In this document: positions 56,553 through 64,000 of the stretch, piece by piece
Numbering within the stretch: position 1 is the stretch's first letter
Layout: every line of letters begins with the position of its first letter
Assembly (NCBI RefSeq): GCF_023715245.1
Contig: NZ_JAMBNV010000001.1
Span: 1,364,001-1,428,000, forward strand
Direction: 5' to 3'
Source of the DNA: Sporosarcina luteola
GTDB taxonomy: Bacteria > Bacillota > Bacilli > Bacillales_A > Planococcaceae
Length of the DNA: 64,000 nt
Notes under the pieces: generated by a model
What the model was told of the DNA's origin: nothing
Database searches by the model: none
Seen by the model: the letters and a program-made list of their open reading frames with translations, nothing else
Position numbers and translations under genes: made by a program

Positions 56553-58184
56553 ATGGAAGTGAATTGGCAGGAAGTGATTTTTCAATTTATAGGAGGTCTT
56601 GGGATCTTCCTATTCGCCATAAAGTATATGGGGGACGGTCTTCAGAAAGCCGCAGGGGATAGATTGCGGAGCATTTTGGATAGATTCACGACGAATCCTT
56701 TTATGGGTGTGCTAGTCGGAATTATCGTGACGGTGCTTATCCAGTCTAGCTCAGGTACGACAGTTATTACGGTCGGTTTGGTCAGTGCAGGATTTATGAC
56801 CCTTCGACAGGCGATCGGTGTCATTATGGGTGCGAATATCGGTACGACGATTACAGCATTCATTATTGGTCTGGACGTAGGGGCCTATGCATTGCCGATT
56901 ATGGCACTCGGTGCAATTCTTATCTTCTTCTTTAAAAAGAACTCCATCAAGAACGTTGGAGAGGTCGTTTTTGGCTTCGGGGGCCTTTTCCTTGGACTGG
57001 AATTGATGAGTGCCGGTATGAAGCCGCTCAGGACGCTTTCCGCCTTCTCCGACTTTACAGTTTCGATGGCTGATCATCCAGTACTTGGTGTTGTAGCGGG
57101 AACAGTTTTTACGCTTATCGTCCAAAGTTCCAGCGCAACAGTTGGGATATTGCAAGGTTTGTATGCAGAGAACCTTGTTTCGCTTCAAGCCGCATTGCCG
57201 ATTCTGTTCGGAGATAATATCGGAACGACAATTACGGCAGTTCTGGCGTCGATCGGTGCATCCGTTGCTGCGAGAAGAGCTGCGGCGGCACATGTCCTTT
57301 TCAATGTTGTCGGTACAGTCGTATTCATGATTCTATTATATCCGTTTACAATGTACGTAGAATGGATTTCGGGACTTTTGGCTTTGGAAAGTAAAATGCA
57401 GATTGCATTCGCACACGGTACTTTCAACGTGTTGAATACCGTTATTCAATTTCCTTTAATTGGTGCCTGGGCATTGTTCGTGACGAAGATCATTCCGGGC
57501 AAAGACGTTACAATTGAGTATAGACCAAAGCATTTGGATCCGAATTTCATTAACCAATCTCCGTCAGTCGCAATTGGACAAGCAAAAGAGGAGATTATCA
57601 GGATGGGAGATTTCGCAGTTCAGGGAATGGAAGAGACGTACGAGTACTTGAAGACAAGCAATAAGAGACATGCTGAAACGGCATATCAGATTGAAGACGC
57701 CATCAATAACCTTGACCGGAAAATCACGGATTATCTTGTGGATATTTCCGCAGTCAATATTTCACCGGTCGAGTCCGCAAGACACGTCATGTTGATGGAT
57801 ACGGTTCGAGATATCGAACGGATCGGGGATCATTTCGAAAACATTATCGAGTTGATTGATTACCGTGAAGTGAACCGTGTGAAATTGACTGAGGAAGCGA
57901 TGGATGATTTGACAGAAATGTTCACGCTGACAATTGCGACTGTCGATAAGGCTGTACGTTCCCTTGATATGAATGATATTGAATTAGCGCGGGAAGTTGC
58001 CGAGCAAGAAGCCTTGATCGACAAGATGGAACGTAAATTCCGTAAAAATCATATTGTGCGACTCAATGAGGGGCATTGCTCTGCTCAGTCGGGAATGGTC
58101 TTTGTCGATATCGTATCCAATCTTGAACGTATCGGAGATCATGCAGTAAATATCGCTGAAGCCATTTTAGGCAAACGGGTGTAA
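56553..58184 (+). CDS. Na+/phosphate cotransporter family protein with PhoU-like domain
   Basis: NptA/YjbB-type transporter, 543 aa. The N-terminal 310 residues form two repeats of the Na/Pi-cotransport fold with the signature QSSS motifs (VLIQSSSGTTVIT and LIVQSSSATVGI). The C-terminal 200 residues are a PhoU-like helical domain (MDTVRDIERIGDHFENIIEL and SNLERIGDHAVNIAEA). Likely moves phosphate. ATG 56553 lies about 12 bp after GGAGGT; upstream ATG 56532 lacks a site. The PhoP boxes suggest induction by phosphate starvation. Confidence 0.9.
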   Translation: MEVNWQEVIFQFIGGLGIFLFAIKYMGDGLQKAAGDRLRSILDRFTTNPFMGVLVGIIVTVLIQSSSGTTVITVGLVSAGFMTLRQAIGVIMGANIGTTITAFIIGLDVGAYALPIMALGAILIFFFKKNSIKNVGEVVFGFGGLFLGLELMSAGMKPLRTLSAFSDFTVSMADHPVLGVVAGTVFTLIVQSSSATVGILQGLYAENLVSLQAALPILFGDNIGTTITAVLASIGASVAARRAAAAHVLFNVVGTVVFMILLYPFTMYVEWISGLLALESKMQIAFAHGTFNVLNTVIQFPLIGAWALFVTKIIPGKDVTIEYRPKHLDPNFINQSPSVAIGQAKEEIIRMGDFAVQGMEETYEYLKTSNKRHAETAYQIEDAINNLDRKITDYLVDISAVNISPVESARHVMLMDTVRDIERIGDHFENIIELIDYREVNRVKLTEEAMDDLTEMFTLTIATVDKAVRSLDMNDIELAREVAEQEALIDKMERKFRKNHIVRLNEGHCSAQSGMVFVDIVSNLERIGDHAVNIAEAILGKRV

Positions 58185-58194
58185 GGTGAAACTT

Positions 58195-58219
58195 CAATCA
58201 GTGGTTCCTTCACTGATTG
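58195..58219 (+). terminator. Hairpin after the Na/Pi cotransporter gene
   Basis: CAATCAGTG pairs with CACTGATTG across GTTCCTT. T-run is weak (TTAGTTG), so termination may be partial. Confidence 0.5.
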
Positions 58220-58242
58220 TTAGTTGAACCAATCGGGCTTTT

Positions 58243-58281
58243 ACTGGCTGTTGATCCCTGCTCAGGGATCTTACAGCCAGT
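58243..58281 (+). repeat. Strong 39-nt hairpin before yqgC
   Basis: ACTGGCTGT and GATCCCTG pair with CAGGGATC and ACAGCCAGT, with a tiny CT loop and one small internal bulge. No T-run. Ends 27 bp before the yqgC start. Confidence 0.75.
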
Positions 58282-58307
58282 CAAAGCGGGATAATGGAGG
58301 GAAGGGA

Positions 58308-58793
58308 ATGGAGATAGCAGGCTGGATAGCGGCCATTATCATGTTCATCGTCGCATTTGTCGGATTGATTTATCCAATCATCCCTTCCGTAGTTTTCATC
58401 GTAGGTGGATTCCTGCTGTACGGGTTATTCGCTTCCTTTGAAGAGTTGAGCTGGTTGTTTTGGGTGATTCAAGCGTTATTCGTCATATTGCTTTTCGGCG
58501 CAGATACTCTTGCAAATATTGTTGGTGTCAAGAAATTCGGCGGTTCAAAGGCGGGTATGTGGGGAAGTACGATCGGCCTGCTAATTGGGCCGTTCGTCAT
58601 TCCGGTAGCTGGAATCCTTATCGGACCATTCCTCGGTGCATTCCTGTCAGAGCTGCTTGTGACGCGGACTGGCGTAAAGCAGTCCATTAAGACCGGTATT
58701 GGTTCTATCGTAGGGTTTTTCACTTCCGTCGCTGCGAAGGGTGCTGTGATGTTGCTTATGATTGGGATTTTCATACTCTACGTCACGAGATAG
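58308..58793 (+). CDS. yqgC: DUF456 membrane protein YqgC
   Basis: 161 aa, nearly all hydrophobic, about four to five helices, with a glycine-rich GPFVIPVAGILIGPFLGAF loop typical of DUF456. Function unknown. ATG 58308 fits GGAGGGAAGGG; an in-frame upstream start at 58224 would run through the hairpin. In B. subtilis yqgC lies just before sodA, as here. Confidence 0.87.
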   Translation: MEIAGWIAAIIMFIVAFVGLIYPIIPSVVFIVGGFLLYGLFASFEELSWLFWVIQALFVILLFGADTLANIVGVKKFGGSKAGMWGSTIGLLIGPFVIPVAGILIGPFLGAFLSELLVTRTGVKQSIKTGIGSIVGFFTSVAAKGAVMLLMIGIFILYVTR

Positions 58794-58822
58794 TTCATTT
58801 CAATTGAATGGGTTACCTAATT

Positions 58823-58851
58823 TTGATAATGTTTATAGTGTAGGATAAATT
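58823..58851 (+). promoter_or_regulatory. Sigma-A promoter for sodA
   Basis: TTGATA, 17-base spacer, TAAATT. The start codon is 28 bp on. Confidence 0.55.
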
Positions 58852-58878
58852 ATGAATCAATTGAGGAGGAATGGACTA

Positions 58879-59481
58879 ATGGCTTACAAATTACCAGAAT
58901 TACCATACGCATACGATGCGTTGGAGCCTCACATCGACAAAGAAACGATGAATATCCACCACACAAAACATCACAATACGTATGTGACGAACGTGAACAA
59001 CGCATTGGAAGGGCATGACGAACTAGCTTCCAAATCAGTCGAAGAGCTTATCTCCGATTTGAATGCTGTTCCTGAAAACATCCGTACGGCTGTCCGTAAT
59101 AATGGAGGCGGTCATGCGAATCATACGTTCTTCTGGAATATCCTTTCACCAAACGGCGGAGGAAATCCAACGGGAGCGCTTGCAGAAGCGATTGATAAGA
59201 AATTCGGCAGCTTTGACGCATTCAAAGAAGAATTTGCTAAAGCTGCTGCAACTCGTTTCGGTTCAGGTTGGGCATGGCTTGTATCCAATAATGGTGAACT
59301 TGAAATCACATCGACTCCTAACCAGGACTCTCCATTGATGGAAGGAAAAACACCGATTCTAGGACTCGATGTTTGGGAGCATGCTTACTATTTGAACTAC
59401 CAAAACAGACGCCCTGATTACGTTTCCGCTTTCTGGAACGTAGTAAACTGGGATGAAGTCGCTAAAAACTTCGGTAACTAA
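58879..59481 (+). CDS. sodA: Superoxide dismutase (Mn/Fe family)
   Basis: Turns superoxide into hydrogen peroxide and oxygen. 200 aa, the standard Mn-type length. Metal ligands are a His in [12 protein letters not shown], a His in NHTFFW, and Asp and His in DVWEHAYY. Motif GGGHANH marks the bacterial Mn form. ATG 58879 has GAGGAGG upstream; the 58852 ATG is in the same frame but leads the site. Confidence 0.97.
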   Translation: MAYKLPELPYAYDALEPHIDKETMNIHHTKHHNTYVTNVNNALEGHDELASKSVEELISDLNAVPENIRTAVRNNGGGHANHTFFWNILSPNGGGNPTGALAEAIDKKFGSFDAFKEEFAKAAATRFGSGWAWLVSNNGELEITSTPNQDSPLMEGKTPILGLDVWEHAYYLNYQNRRPDYVSAFWNVVNWDEVAKNFGN

Positions 59482-59500
59482 TCCAGAGTAATGCAACCCG

Positions 59501-59535
59501 GCATATATCCTGTTCGTCAGGATATATGCTTTTTA
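59501..59535 (+). terminator. Terminator after sodA
   Basis: GCATATATCCTG pairs with CAGGATATATGC around TTCGT, then TTTTT. Confidence 0.93.
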
Positions 59536-59586
59536 TGTTTAGAATGCTATAATTCAATCTGGACTAAATACGTAAGGGGAATACAT

Positions 59587-61800
59587 ATGAAAAAGCCGAT
59601 GCGCAAAGTGGACCAAGCCAAAATCCGTCAACGGAAACATATCGCCTTCAGGATGAACCTTTTATTCTTCTCGATCTTCATCCTGTTTTCCTTGCTCATT
59701 TTCAGACTTGGATACTTGCAGATCGTTAAAGGCGAGAATTATACAAGGTTATTGGAGATGAAGGAAGAGATCGCAGTCAATACTAGCGTTCCTCGAGGAA
59801 GGATCTATGACCGAACAGGGAAGGTACTTGTTGATAATAAACCGATGAATGCAATTACATATACAAAGACATCATCTACAACAGCAAAAGAAATGTACGA
59901 CATCGCAACAGAGCTTTCCAAGTTGATTGAACAGGATACAAAAAGGGTTACAATCGGCGATAAACGTGATTTCTGGATTTTATTGAATCCGGAAGAAGCG
60001 GAAGCGAAAGTGAGCAAGGAAGAATTGGCGAAAATCGGCAAAGACGGAACTGTCTCCAAACCGGATATTCAACGTGAAGTGACCCGTTTGACGCGTGAAA
60101 GGATTACGGATGAAGAGCTGGATTCCTTTACGGATCATGAGCTCGAAGTGTTGGCCATCTATCGTGAAATGATGTCCGGCTACGCGTACTCTCCTCAGAT
60201 CATTAAAAGCGGGAATGTCACGGAAGAGGAATTCGCAGCCGTATCGGAACGGTTAAATGAATTTGAGGGGGTCGATACGACGACCGACTGGAACCGTATT
60301 AAATTCTCCGATAGCACAATTCTCGGGACGATGACAAGTTCGATCGAAGGGATTCCCCGAAGCCATCTCGATTATTATTTGTCTCGTGGTTATTCACGGA
60401 ACGATCGAATTGGCAGGAGTTATTTCGAACAACAATATGAAGAATTATTAAGAGGGCAAAAAACCATCGTGAAAAATATAAAGGACCGAACTGGCCGCGT
60501 CATCGAGACTAAAACCGTCAGAGAAGGTGAACCGGGCAGGGATCTCGTATTATCGATGGATAGTGAATTGCAGGAATCATTGGAGGAACTACTATCGGAA
60601 AAACTTCTTGAAATGAAGAAAGACCCGCGATCCGGATTGTTGGACAGGGCATTCCTAGTCATGATGGATCCGAATAACGGGGAATTGCTTTCCTTGGTCG
60701 GTAAGCGAGTAGTGAAAGATGAGGATTCGGGCAGATGGGAAGTGCGTGATTATGCGTATGGAACGTTCACTTCAGCCTATGAAGTAGGGTCCACTGTGAA
60801 AGTAGCCACAGTATTGGCAGGATATAGTGAAGGTGTTCTATCAGTTGGAGAAAAGAAAATAGACGAACCGATGAATATTGCTGGTTTATCTAAGAGATCC
60901 CTGTTCAATCAGAACGGACGGGTGTCTGTCGATGATATAACAGCGCTCGGCAGGTCATCTAACGTTTATATGTTCAAAATCGCGATTTCAATAGGAAACG
61001 GAGTATACAGACCATTTAAGGCTCTTCCAATTGATATCGGTGGTTTTGATCGGCTGCGTAATGCCTATGCCTCTTTCGGTTTAGGGGTAAAAACGGAAAT
61101 TGATTTGCCAGGGGAATATACAGGTGTTACCGGTACGGACACACGTTCAGGTAAGTTATTGGACTTCGCTATTGGGCAATTCGATACGTACACCCCGTTG
61201 CAGCTTGTTCAGTATGTGTCGACTGTAGCAAACGGTGGATACAGGGTAGCGCCAAAAGTATTAAAGGAAATAAGAGAACCTTCCCAAGATGGCGAAACGC
61301 TTGGAGAATTGCTAGAGGAAACAGAAGTGAAAGTCCTCAATCGCATTAATAATACGGCAAAAGAGATTGAACAAGTTAAAAAAGGGATGCACTACGTGTA
61401 TTACGGACCGAATGGGACTGCACCGAACCTATTCAATGGCGCTTCCTATACGGCTGCAGGGAAGACCGGTACAGCCCAATCCTCCTATTACGGGGATGAC
61501 AGAAGTAAATATGGGATGGCCTCTGTCAACTTGACGCATGTCGGGTTTGCGCCGGCTGAGAACCCTGAAGTGGCTTACGCTGTTGTTATTCCATACGCTT
61601 CGACTGATCGAAGCAATTACCGTACTCAAGGTAGAGCAATGCTTGATATAGTGAGAACGTCTCTAGATACCTATTTTGAATTGAAGGAAGAGCGGGCAAA
61701 CTCGAATGCACTTGAAACGACCGATCAAAAAATAGATCGCAGATTTGAACGAGAAAAAGAAAAAGAGAAAGAAAAAGAAAAAGACTCGGACGAGAAATAA
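59587..61800 (+). CDS. pbpA: Class B penicillin-binding protein (PbpA/PBP2 type)
   Basis: Peptidoglycan transpeptidase for side-wall growth. 737 aa. N-terminal cytosolic tail, one helix (about 22-44), a PBP dimer domain, and the transpeptidase domain with SxxK in STVK, the SSN triad in GRSSN and the KTG motif in AGKTGTAQ. The C-terminus ends in a Lys/Glu run (REKEKEKEKEKDSDEK) made of alternating GAA/AAA codons. ATG 59587 follows AAGGGGA; upstream starts lie in the sodA terminator. B. subtilis pbpA follows sodA with yqgE between; yqgE is absent here. Confidence 0.93.
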   Translation: MKKPMRKVDQAKIRQRKHIAFRMNLLFFSIFILFSLLIFRLGYLQIVKGENYTRLLEMKEEIAVNTSVPRGRIYDRTGKVLVDNKPMNAITYTKTSSTTAKEMYDIATELSKLIEQDTKRVTIGDKRDFWILLNPEEAEAKVSKEELAKIGKDGTVSKPDIQREVTRLTRERITDEELDSFTDHELEVLAIYREMMSGYAYSPQIIKSGNVTEEEFAAVSERLNEFEGVDTTTDWNRIKFSDSTILGTMTSSIEGIPRSHLDYYLSRGYSRNDRIGRSYFEQQYEELLRGQKTIVKNIKDRTGRVIETKTVREGEPGRDLVLSMDSELQESLEELLSEKLLEMKKDPRSGLLDRAFLVMMDPNNGELLSLVGKRVVKDEDSGRWEVRDYAYGTFTSAYEVGSTVKVATVLAGYSEGVLSVGEKKIDEPMNIAGLSKRSLFNQNGRVSVDDITALGRSSNVYMFKIAISIGNGVYRPFKALPIDIGGFDRLRNAYASFGLGVKTEIDLPGEYTGVTGTDTRSGKLLDFAIGQFDTYTPLQLVQYVSTVANGGYRVAPKVLKEIREPSQDGETLGELLEETEVKVLNRINNTAKEIEQVKKGMHYVYYGPNGTAPNLFNGASYTAAGKTGTAQSSYYGDDRSKYGMASVNLTHVGFAPAENPEVAYAVVIPYASTDRSNYRTQGRAMLDIVRTSLDTYFELKEERANSNALETTDQKIDRRFEREKEKEKEKEKDSDEK

Positions 61801-61848
61801 GAAAAGCTGCCACAATCGCTATGTTCGGCGAAGGGCAGCTTTTTCTTA
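61799..61848. terminator. Terminator between pbpA and the next minus-strand gene
   Basis: AAGAAAAGCTGCC pairs with GGCAGCTTTTTCTT. Confidence 0.88.
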
Positions 61849-62340
61849 TCTCTTAGTCGTATTCGTAATAATGCCAGCAATTGTGCCAAGGTCCATTGTC
61901 GTATCGACTTCGTGCACACCGATTTGAATGCGGCCGGATAAGCCATTGTCAATTAAGTATTGTTCCAACTCTTTCGCGCTACCGATAATCCCCGCGCGCT
62001 CAAGCTTGTCAGCAACAGTAGCCGATGTTGAACCGGATTCGATGGTCAAAATTATTTTGGTTATTGGCTTTGATGTTGACTCACTGTCAGGTTTAGTTTC
62101 CTTCTTCCCACTGGCATTACTATTTTCCCCTGCACTTTTTTCGATTTTAGAAGAAGTGAGCGTTTGGGCGACAGCTAACTCTTTTTTCACCTTAACCAAT
62201 TCAATCTGCAGCTCGTCCAACTGGGATTTGTACTGCTCAGCGCCCGATTCCGCGGAATTATTGTTGGTATTCGTGAAATAAAGGATTCCTCCTGCAAGGA
62301 TGCAACCTATTCCGACTCCCCGTAAAATGTCCTTCATCAT
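61846..62340 (-). CDS. Membrane protein with MltG/YceG-like LysM fold domain
   Basis: 164 aa: N-terminal helix (about 6-22), a coiled coil (about 30-65), a Ser/Lys-rich linker, and a C-terminal 60-residue domain (IESGSTSATVADKLERAGII to the final NTTKR) like the LysM-like substrate-binding module of the endolytic transglycosylase MltG. The catalytic half of MltG is absent, so it should be only a wall-binding or regulatory protein. Overlaps the gene before it by 4 bp. Confidence 0.68.
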   Translation of the reverse strand: MMKDILRGVGIGCILAGGILYFTNTNNNSAESGAEQYKSQLDELQIELVKVKKELAVAQTLTSSKIEKSAGENSNASGKKETKPDSESTSKPITKIILTIESGSTSATVADKLERAGIIGSAKELEQYLIDNGLSGRIQIGVHEVDTTMDLGTIAGIITNTTKR

Positions 62341-62699
62341 ACGGTGACACCTCGGGATTTCAATACATCAATAACTTCCTCGTCAGACAGCGAGGAGCGT
62401 TTGGCTATTTCAGGAATTGAATAACCCTGAGCTCTCAAAGATAGGATTTGATTGATGATAATTTCGTGAACGGGTTTTTGCTTGCGTTGCTGTTGCTGTC
62501 CATTAGTTATAGGCGCCACACCAATCATTAATTCCTCTTCAACGGCTCTCAAGCGCTTTTTCAGTTGATTTGTCTCCTGATGAAGGCTTATTGAAACGTT
62601 TTCGATATCCTCTTCGCTTTTACGAGTGGAATTCCCGATAAAAAATGATAAAATGATACATATAAGGCCGATGCACAGTAAAATTAATTCAATATCCAC
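62337..62699 (-). CDS. Small membrane protein with coiled coil and HTH-like tail
   Basis: 120 aa, family not named. N-terminal helix (about 4-22, LILLCIGLICIILSFFIG), a coiled coil (about 35-65), a Gln-rich linker, and a C-terminal 50-residue part (ILSLRAQGYSIPEIAKRSSL, then DEEVIDVL) that looks like a helix-turn-helix of the recombinase/sigma-4 type. A membrane-anchored HTH is unusual. Cotranscribed with the MltG-like gene (stop and start overlap). Confidence 0.65.
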   Translation of the reverse strand: MDIELILLCIGLICIILSFFIGNSTRKSEEDIENVSISLHQETNQLKKRLRAVEEELMIGVAPITNGQQQQRKQKPVHEIIINQILSLRAQGYSIPEIAKRSSLSDEEVIDVLKSRGVTV

Positions 62700-62780
62700 G
62701 ATTGAACAACCTCCGGGAATAAATTACTTTGTTCCCATAGTAACATATGCATCTTCCGAATGTAATTTGAAACTTTCTTC

Positions 62781-62808
62781 TTTACATCACCGTGTGATAT
62801 GATACAAT
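62781..62808 (+). promoter_or_regulatory. Sigma-A promoter for rpmG
   Basis: TTTACA, 16-base spacer, TACAAT. The dyad ATCAC-CGT-GTGAT lies in the spacer. Confidence 0.6.
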
Positions 62809-62870
62809 TGAAAAGTCGTATAAATCATGCTCATATTAATTTATATTGCTAATGAGTGGGAGGGACAACA

Positions 62871-63020
62871 ATGCGCGTAAATATTACACTTGCTTGCACA
62901 GAATGTGGAGAGCGTAATTATATTACAAAGAAAAACAAGCGTAACAATCCGGAACGTCTTGAAATGAAAAAATACTGCTCACGTGAAAAGAAACAAACTT
63001 TGCACCGTGAAACGAAATAA
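62871..63020 (+). CDS. rpmG: 50S ribosomal protein L33 (49 aa)
   Basis: Large subunit protein, too short for standard ORF cut-offs. [20 protein letters not shown] to LHRETK. It keeps the CTEC pair but has [10 protein letters not shown] in place of a second CxxC, so the fourth zinc Cys is missing; B. subtilis RpmGA has the same form. Same locus as rpmGA in B. subtilis, before yqgN. GGGAGGG ribosome site. Confidence 0.95.
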   Translation: MRVNITLACTECGERNYITKKNKRNNPERLEMKKYCSREKKQTLHRETK

Positions 63021-63029
63021 TCGCTCATG

Positions 63030-63059
63030 CCAAAACTCTTCACGGGTTTTGGTTTTTTA
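63030..63059 (+). terminator. Terminator after rpmG
   Basis: CCAAAAC pairs with GTTTTGG across TCTTCACGG, then TTTTTT. Confidence 0.9.
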
Positions 63060-63083
63060 TTTCAGAATGGAGGGAATACTTCT

Positions 63084-63665
63084 ATGAGTAAATTGTCCAA
63101 ACGTAAAATGATGATAACAATCATGAGAGATATGAATCATTCTGAACATGCTAGAAAATCTGCAGCGATTTTGGAACGTCTATATACATGCGAGGAGTAT
63201 GTTTCTGCCCGAACGATCGGGGTCACTATATCTCGCTTTCCGGAAGTGGATACACTTCCTTTGATTGAATCTGCATGGGAATCGGGAAAGCAAGTTGCCG
63301 TTCCGAAATGCAACCCAGATACAAGGGAGATGGATTTCAGACTCATTACGTCCTTGGATGATCTGGAAACGGTCTATATGGATTTGAAGGAACCGATAGT
63401 CGGAAGGACGGATTCCATTGATAAAGGACAAATCGACCTCCAGATTATTCCCGGAGTCGTTTTTTCCGATGAAGGCTTCAGAATCGGATTCGGCGGTGGG
63501 TATTATGATCGGTATTTATCTGACTACTGCGGCAATCGGGTATCATTGGCGTTTAATCATCAAACTTCCCAAGACGTGCCCATTGAAGAACATGACATTC
63601 CGGTCAATATGATTATTACTGAAAACAAAGTGATACAATGTCTGAAAATACGTGATGCCAAATGA
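63084..63665 (+). CDS. yqgN: 5-formyltetrahydrofolate cyclo-ligase
   Basis: Converts 5-formyl-THF to 5,10-methenyl-THF with ATP, in folate one-carbon metabolism. 193 aa. The family motif GFRIGFGGGYYDRYL is complete, along with an N-terminal KRKMMITIM head and VAVPKCNPDTREMDF. ATG 63084 after GGAGGG; a longer in-frame start at 63027 would lie in the rpmG terminator. Overlaps yqgQ by 4 bp. Confidence 0.92.
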   Translation: MSKLSKRKMMITIMRDMNHSEHARKSAAILERLYTCEEYVSARTIGVTISRFPEVDTLPLIESAWESGKQVAVPKCNPDTREMDFRLITSLDDLETVYMDLKEPIVGRTDSIDKGQIDLQIIPGVVFSDEGFRIGFGGGYYDRYLSDYCGNRVSLAFNHQTSQDVPIEEHDIPVNMIITENKVIQCLKIRDAK

Positions 63666-63856
63666 ATCATTTCTTAGATGTCCTGCAACTTCTTAAACGG
63701 TTCGGCATTTTTATATATACAGGGAATCAAAAAACAGATATCGAAATGATGATGTCCGAAGTGAAAGAGCTATTTGAAAATGGGTTGATTATGAAAGAGG
63801 ATTACTTGCCTGCGGTTCTAATTTTGAAAAGAGAATTGGGTAAAAGGTCTGATTAA
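63662..63856 (+). CDS. yqgQ: YqgQ family protein (DUF910)
   Basis: 64 aa. MNHFLDVLQLLKRFGIFIYTG is typical of YqgQ; the rest includes VKELFENGLIMKEDYLPAVLIL. Three-helix protein with possible nucleic-acid binding; function unknown. In B. subtilis yqgQ precedes glcK, so glcK or the rhomboid gene yqgP may lie beyond the right edge. Confidence 0.9.
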   Translation: MNHFLDVLQLLKRFGIFIYTGNQKTDIEMMMSEVKELFENGLIMKEDYLPAVLILKRELGKRSD

Positions 63857-64000
63857 TTTTTCCCAAATCAATTCCCTCCAGTTTTTAATTAAAAATGAAA
63901 CTTTTTTGCGTTTCATCCGTCTATTATATGTAGTGTATGTCCAAAAGATAAGATGAATTTACAAATAGATGTTTTACTTATGAAAGGAAGATCATGTATG
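63857..64000 (+). other. Leader of the next gene, cut by the window edge
   Basis: AT-rich. ATGAAAC (63895-63901) and GTTTCAT (63910-63916) form a weak hairpin. AAAGGAAG at 63983-63990 stands 8 bp before an ATG at 63998-64000, the likely start of the next gene, of which only the first codon is visible. Confidence 0.5.

Noticed and set aside
56751-57293. 180-aa Cys/Asn/Arg-rich minus-strand frame
   Set aside because: Complement of the Na/Pi cotransporter helices; composition typical of an antisense frame.
62768-62797. Sigma-W-like TGAAAC-N17-CGTG before rpmG
   Set aside because: CGTG departs from the invariant CGTA and a better sigma-A promoter (TTTACA-N16-TACAAT) overlaps it; L33 needs constitutive expression.

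Overview
The window is a gene-dense stretch of a low-to-mid GC, endospore-forming Bacillales chromosome. It follows the Bacillus subtilis yqeH-to-yqgQ region (yqe, yqf and yqg genes) almost gene for gene. Sporulation genes (gpr, spoIIP, yqfC, yqfD), competence genes (comEA-EB-EC), a single-chain alpha2 glycyl-tRNA synthetase, frequent TTG starts and a family of Bacillales-type intergenic repeats point to the Planococcaceae/Caryophanaceae, for example Sporosarcina. The genus is an inference. There are no tRNA or rRNA genes, prophages, transposases or CRISPR arrays. Every recognised coding region is intact except yqeH, which is cut by the left edge.

Layout. 1-8012: ribosome assembly, shikimate, NAD and Ap4A genes (yqeH, aroE, yhbY, nadD, yqeK, rsfS, yqeM), then the comE DNA-uptake operon. 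8013-14011: yqzM, holA, divergent rpsT/gpr, spoIIP, lepA. 14138-24353: hemW; CIRCE-controlled hrcA-grpE-dnaK; dnaJ-prmA-rsmE-mtaB; deoC; rpsU. 24445-34921: nfeD-floA behind a sigma-W-type promoter; sporulation pair yqfC-yqfD; the essential run phoH-pgpH-ybeY-dgkA-cdd-era-recO. 35061-38130: glyQS with a T-box leader on the opposite strand, an accessory secreted-protein gene between hairpins, and two repeats. 38131-46984: ccpN-yqfL, dnaG-sigA, an acyl-CoA dehydrogenase gene, cccA, trmK-yqfO. 47040-55801: ispH, yqfQ, cshB-nfo, yqfT, the zinc operon znuC-znuB-zur behind a Zur box, yqfW and ispG. 55847-64000: yqgB, a Na/Pi cotransporter gene behind two mirrored PhoP boxes, yqgC, sodA, a class B PBP gene, two small membrane-protein genes, rpmG, yqgN and yqgQ.

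Most notable reading: the start regions of two sporulation genes, spoIIP (11092-11144) and yqfC (27401-27451), share one architecture. Each has TCATTGACCC overlapping or abutting the stop of the upstream gene, a CATA -10 element exactly 21 bases further on, and a G-rich Shine-Dalgarno sequence that is the 3' arm of a hairpin. The 5' arm of that hairpin lies inside the promoter spacer. Read-through mRNA would hide the ribosome site, whereas mRNA started at the embedded sigma-E-like promoter would lack the 5' arm and be translatable. This would lock mother-cell genes against translation from upstream transcripts. It is a hypothesis from sequence only.

Other regulatory reads are mirrored Pho boxes before the phosphate transporter gene, a strong Zur box, a sigma-H-like site before dnaG, and unassigned palindromes near cshB, cccA and lepA. 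Four full copies and one fragment of a modular repeat share ends but carry one of two different middles.
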